Positions 13,596-16,598 of a stretch of DNA of 16,598 nucleotides are shown in pieces. The translations under genes and the position numbers were made by a program. Source of the DNA: an uncultured Pseudomonadota bacterium (GTDB lineage Bacteria; Pseudomonadota; Alphaproteobacteria; RF32; CAG-239); the NCBI GenBank assembly GCA_902767055.1, contig CACXFX010000160.1, positions 1 to 16,598 of the forward strand, written 5' to 3'. The stretch's first letter is position 1, and each line of letters opens with the position of its first letter. A model generated the notes under the pieces. That model was not told where the DNA came from, made no database searches, and saw only the letters and a list, made by a program, of their open reading frames with translations.

Positions 13596-15929
13596 TCAGC
13601 CGATTAATCTTTGCCACCATGTTTTTTTCTTTTCAGCGTCTTGCGTGCCATCAGAATCATCCTTCAAAGATGAAGAACCTTCTTTTCTTGAATACTTTTG
13701 TCCTTTGTTAAAGCGCCGATCAAAACGGTTGCGGCGGTGGTTAAAACGCTTAAATGAACGATCATTCTCGTCTTCACTTGTCTCATTTTCATTTGAAACG
13801 CAATCCGAAACAAATGCATCATCTTCACTGGGGCTATCATAAGCCACACTGACAAGCGCTTCTGCTTGAGGTTCTGCAGCCTTTGCTATACGTTGGCGCC
13901 CGATTTTATAATCTGATACATTTTTTATCTGCTCGTCTGCCGTAATGGTCACCGACATATTATAACGGTCTTCAAGCTCTGCAATATTTTTGCGCTTTTG
14001 GTTTAAGAGATAAACAGCCGTATCAGTCGGCACACTGACCGTCAACGAGGTAAATCTGTTTTTAATCCCCTCTTCTTCAATTGCACGCAAAATCAAGACC
14101 GCACCCGATTCGGTCGTGCGCATCACACCATGGCCTTTACAATACGGACAAGGTTCATAATTGCTTTCAACGAACGAAGAATGCATACGTTGGCGCGAAA
14201 TTTCCAAAAGCCCGAAACAGCTCATCCGCGCTACTTGAACACGTGCTCGATCGTTTTTCAAAACCTCTTTCATACGCTTTTCAATCGCAATATTGTTTTT
14301 GTTGTCTTCCATATCAATAAAATCAACAACAATCAAACCGGCTAAATCACGCATTTTAAGCTGACGGGCAATTTCGTCTGCGGCTTCCAAATTCGTCTTT
14401 AAAGCTGTTTCTTCAATATCAAGCTCTTTGGTCGCACGACCGGAGTTCACATCAATCGCAACCAACGCCTCCGTCGGATTAATGACCAAATAGCCGCCCG
14501 ATTCAAGCTGAACCACCGGATTATGAAGCTTATCAAGCTGTGCTTCTACCTGATAACGTTGAAATACAGGTGCTTCATAAGGTTTGCGGCATTTTATTTT
14601 GCGCAAACTTTGCGGCGATAAAATCTTAACAAAATCACGCGCGGTTTTGAAGGCCTGATCACCGTCAACAATAATTTCGGCGATGTCATTTGTGCACATA
14701 TCACGAAGCGCACGTTTGATCAAATCACCTTCTTCATAAATCAAACAAGGCGCTTTGTTTTTCAGAGCATTCGTACGTATTAAATTCCACGTGCGAATAA
14801 GATAATTATAATCACGCACAATCTCTTCTTCAGATTTGTCTTCACCGGCTGTCCTGATAATCAACGACATATCCATTGAAAGCGGCAAACTTTTCATCAC
14901 TTCTTTTAAGCGCTTTCTGTCCGCGGCATCGGTAATTTTACGCGAAACCCCACCGCTTTTGACGCGGTTTGGCATCAAAACGCCATAGCGACCGGCAAGC
15001 GATAAATAAGTCGTAAAAGATGCGCCTTTGTTGCCACGCTCTTCCTTGACAACTTGAACAAGCAAAATTTGTCCTTCTTTGATGACATCTTGAATGGTTG
15101 AATGGTGATAAAGCTTGCGCGCACGAATCAATTTGCGCTGAACTTCAAAAGCATACTCAAATTCTTCATCCGTCGTATCAGGCGTAATCTCAACATCAAT
15201 ATCATCATCTGCGATATCATCATCATTGACATTTTCACAAACAACATCGTCATCATTTTCGATGTCTGCGGATAAAACTTTTAAATCCTCGGATTTTGCT
15301 TCTTTTTCAGCTGCTTTTTGACGACGTTTTGATATGCGACGTTTCAAACGCGCCGGTGCTTTTTTGCCCTCATCGACATCGGCCGCGGCTTCTTCGTCTT
15401 CACTTATTGAAGTATTGTCCACCGTTTCAAGTGCTTTTTCTTCATTATTTTCGGATAAAGGAGCATCCTGCACCTCTGAAGATTCAGAAACTTCGTTTTC
15501 TTCCTCTTCTTCGGATTTTTCAGCCTCGGCTTTTAAAAGCTCTTCCTGCTGTTTTCGCGCTTCATATAAAGCTTTTTTCTCGGCACGACGACGAGCACGC
15601 TGTTCTTCACGTTCTTTGATGTATCTCTTTTTATTTTCGATGATTTCATCAACTTCTTTGTCAATCGCCTCAAGCACTTCATCCGAAACATTGTAATAAT
15701 CCGGATGAATTTCACTGAAAGCCAAAAAACCGTGTTTATTTCCGCCATAATCGATAAAAGCAGCTTGCAACGAAGGCTCTACACGTACAACTTTTGCCGT
15801 ATAAATATTGCCTTTGATTTGTTTTCTTGAAGTCGATTCAAACTCGACATCTTCGATTTTGTTGCCATCTAAAATCACAACCCTCGTTTCTTCAGGCTGT
15901 GTATCATCTATTAACATTCTTTTTGCCAT
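13596..15929 (-). CDS. rne: Ribonuclease E
   Basis: RNase E is the endonuclease that starts mRNA decay and processes rRNA and tRNA precursors. The 777-residue protein starts MAKRMLIDDTQPEETRVVIL. The S1 RNA-binding domain begins at about residue 36 and is interrupted by a charged, low-complexity insertion (about 88-265, rich in Glu/Asp and Arg/Lys blocks), resuming at about 283, a layout typical of alphaproteobacteria. The DNase-I-like catalytic domain has Asp492 (AIDVNSG) and Asp536 (VVDFIDM), and the Zn-link is CPYC (594-597). The C-terminal scaffold is short: an acidic stretch, an Arg-rich patch (HRRNRFDRRFNKGQKYSRK) and a terminal KTWWQRLIG. In Caulobacter a GWW motif at the RNase E terminus binds PNPase, so the TWW here probably does the same. 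The M48 gene follows two bases after the stop. Confidence 0.96.
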   Translation of the reverse strand: MAKRMLIDDTQPEETRVVILDGNKIEDVEFESTSRKQIKGNIYTAKVVRVEPSLQAAFIDYGGNKHGFLAFSEIHPDYYNVSDEVLEAIDKEVDEIIENKKRYIKEREEQRARRRAEKKALYEARKQQEELLKAEAEKSEEEEENEVSESSEVQDAPLSENNEEKALETVDNTSISEDEEAAADVDEGKKAPARLKRRISKRRQKAAEKEAKSEDLKVLSADIENDDDVVCENVNDDDIADDDIDVEITPDTTDEEFEYAFEVQRKLIRARKLYHHSTIQDVIKEGQILLVQVVKEERGNKGASFTTYLSLAGRYGVLMPNRVKSGGVSRKITDAADRKRLKEVMKSLPLSMDMSLIIRTAGEDKSEEEIVRDYNYLIRTWNLIRTNALKNKAPCLIYEEGDLIKRALRDMCTNDIAEIIVDGDQAFKTARDFVKILSPQSLRKIKCRKPYEAPVFQRYQVEAQLDKLHNPVVQLESGGYLVINPTEALVAIDVNSGRATKELDIEETALKTNLEAADEIARQLKMRDLAGLIVVDFIDMEDNKNNIAIEKRMKEVLKNDRARVQVARMSCFGLLEISRQRMHSSFVESNYEPCPYCKGHGVMRTTESGAVLILRAIEEEGIKNRFTSLTVSVPTDTAVYLLNQKRKNIAELEDRYNMSVTITADEQIKNVSDYKIGRQRIAKAAEPQAEALVSVAYDSPSEDDAFVSDCVSNENETSEDENDRSFKRFNHRRNRFDRRFNKGQKYSRKEGSSSLKDDSDGTQDAEKKKTWWQRLIG

Positions 15930-16238
15930 AACACTTTTCCCATAAATGATTTGTTGTCACGGCCGAATTTTGAAAGAAAATAAATCGCGCGTTTACATTA
16001 CAAAAACAACCATTTGCCATCCGCAAACGTCACTTATATATCTTCAATTTTTTTATCAAAGCGGATTGCTTCTTCTTGTTTATTTGGCTTTGATAAAAAA
16101 CAACAAAACTCAGCTTTTTTAAGTTGTCCGACGGCGCATCTTATGCAAAATCTTCCGTGCGCATTTTGCCGAACAATGACACAATAACGATTTTCTTTTT
16201 AAAATACAACAACAAAATTTAAATTTACCTAAAAAAAC
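15930..16238. other. Non-coding region upstream of rne
   Basis: About 300 bases without a supportable gene. It should hold the rne promoter and 5' leader, but I could not pick a -35/-10 pair with confidence. It contains two inverted repeats: the 14-bp one listed separately, and GCAAAAT (16144-16150) with ATTTTGC (16163-16169), flanked by copies of GCGCAT. A GGGA about ten bases before the rne ATG is a weak ribosome binding site. Confidence 0.5.
16049..16100. repeat. Perfect 14-bp inverted repeat in the rne upstream region
   Basis: TTTTTTATCAAAGC (16049-16062) is the exact reverse complement of GCTTTGATAAAAAA (16087-16100), with a 24-base loop. The T/A runs lie within the arms and no T-run follows on either strand, so it is not an ordinary terminator. 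If transcribed it would form a stable leader hairpin about 120 bases upstream of the rne start codon. E. coli rne controls its own mRNA through leader hairpins, which offers a precedent. Confidence 0.7.
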
Positions 16239-16274
16239 TTATCTGTACGTAATCGACACGCGGTTTTCTGCCAT
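16239..16274 (-). pseudogene. Remnant encoding the NRVSITYR C-terminal tail
   Basis: The minus strand reads M-A-E-N-R-V-S-I-T-Y-R-stop. The last eight residues equal the C-terminus of the LRR protein at 1169-2299. Within those eight codons plus the stop the two DNA copies differ only at synonymous third positions (GTA/GTG, TAT/TAC, AGG/AGA). The frame stays open upstream to about 16390 but has no recognisable domain and runs into the tandem repeats. It looks like the 3' end of a lost or displaced surface-protein gene; a real tiny peptide is less likely. Confidence 0.5.
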
Positions 16275-16310
16275 GAGAAAGCTTATAACAAATAAAGTCC
16301 ACCATACGAC

Positions 16311-16598
16311 CGCTTGCGCAGTGTACAAAAGAGGTACATAAAAAAAGCGGTATGGATACGTGATTTGGCTGTGAACGTAAATAAAAGCTTAGAGCGTGCG
16401 TAGATACGCCGAAAGCCTGTTTTCGCAGTGTACAAAAGAGGTTGCATACCTAAATAAAAGCTTAGAATGAGTCAAGTACGACGTACGGCCGCTTGCGCAG
16501 TGTACAAAAATTTGTATACGTAAATAAAAGCTTAGAATGAGCTAGATACGCCGGAAGCTCTTTTACGAAGTGTACAAAAGAGGTTGTATACGTAAATA
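16311..16598. repeat. Tandem repeat array, about 70-bp units, running off the window
   Basis: Four unit starts are marked by (C/A)AGTGTACAAAA at about 16319, 16426, 16498 and 16568, spaced about 107, 72 and 70 bases. Each unit then has GT(A/G)(T)AC-like bases and the block (G/C)TAAATAAAAGCTTAGA(ATGAG), seen at 16376, 16450 and 16520 and beginning again at 16592. The first unit is longer and degenerate. Within each unit GTGTAC can pair with a downstream GTAC, GCATAC or GTATAC, giving a small hairpin. No spacer/repeat organisation of CRISPR type and no open frame through the array are seen. Confidence 0.8.

Noticed and set aside
15296-15696. Long plus-strand open frames across the RNase E insertion
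   Set aside because: They are Ser- and Leu-rich shadows of the Glu/Asp/Lys-rich low-complexity insertion of RNase E read on the opposite strand.
16275-16392. Minus-strand open frame continuing upstream of the NRVSITYR stub
   Set aside because: It has no start with a ribosome binding site and no recognisable domain, and most of it is tandem-repeat sequence; only the tail itself is supported.
16311-16598. CRISPR array or integron attC sites
   Set aside because: Units are contiguous 70-bp tandem copies with no constant repeat/unique spacer pattern, no cas genes or integrase nearby, and no attC core sites.

Overview
The window is bacterial chromosome and most likely comes from an AT-rich alphaproteobacterium. 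The signs are the large charged insertion inside the S1 domain of RNase E, its C-terminal tail ending in a TWWQR-type motif, a cysteine-poor L31 of alphaproteobacterial type, and the pairing of EF-P with an inositol-monophosphatase-like gene. Two prepilin-like proteins starting GRSM(I/V)EMLGVLAII and a secreted protein ending in NRVSITYR suggest a host- or gut-associated lineage. That ecological reading, and any closer placement, is my inference from recalled similarity. I see no tRNA, rRNA, insertion sequence or CRISPR array.

Left part, all on the minus strand (1-6947). Ribosomal proteins L7/L12 (cut by the window edge) and L10 are driven by a clear promoter and a structured L10 leader. Upstream lies a secreted leucine-rich-repeat protein, preceded by about 300 bases that appear to encode a small structured RNA with its own promoter and a strong intrinsic terminator. 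Next come a membrane protein with an M50-like zinc site, a prepilin-like protein with its own promoter, the DNA translocase FtsK, and a family 2 glycosyltransferase three bases upstream of ftsK.

Middle part, plus strand (about 6979-12273). fabD-fabG (fatty acid synthesis) end at a terminator. efp is followed, with a one-base overlap, by an inositol-monophosphatase-like gene that has lost its metal ligands. Then come rpmE (L31) with promoter and terminator, two small unrecognised genes, a second structured RNA of about 225 bases with promoter and terminator, and a second prepilin-like gene.

Right part, minus strand (12277-16598). RNase E is followed by a secreted M48 metallopeptidase with TPR repeats that starts two bases after the rne stop. 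Upstream of rne is a long non-coding stretch with a 14-bp inverted repeat. After it come a short remnant encoding the same NRVSITYR tail as the LRR protein, and a tandem array of about 70-bp units that runs off the window.

Housekeeping genes (translation, fatty acid synthesis, RNA decay, chromosome segregation) are interleaved with small accessory loci for exported proteins. The least ordinary things are the two structured RNAs in front of exported-protein genes, the metal-ligand-less IMPase homologue, and the tail remnant beside the tandem repeats.
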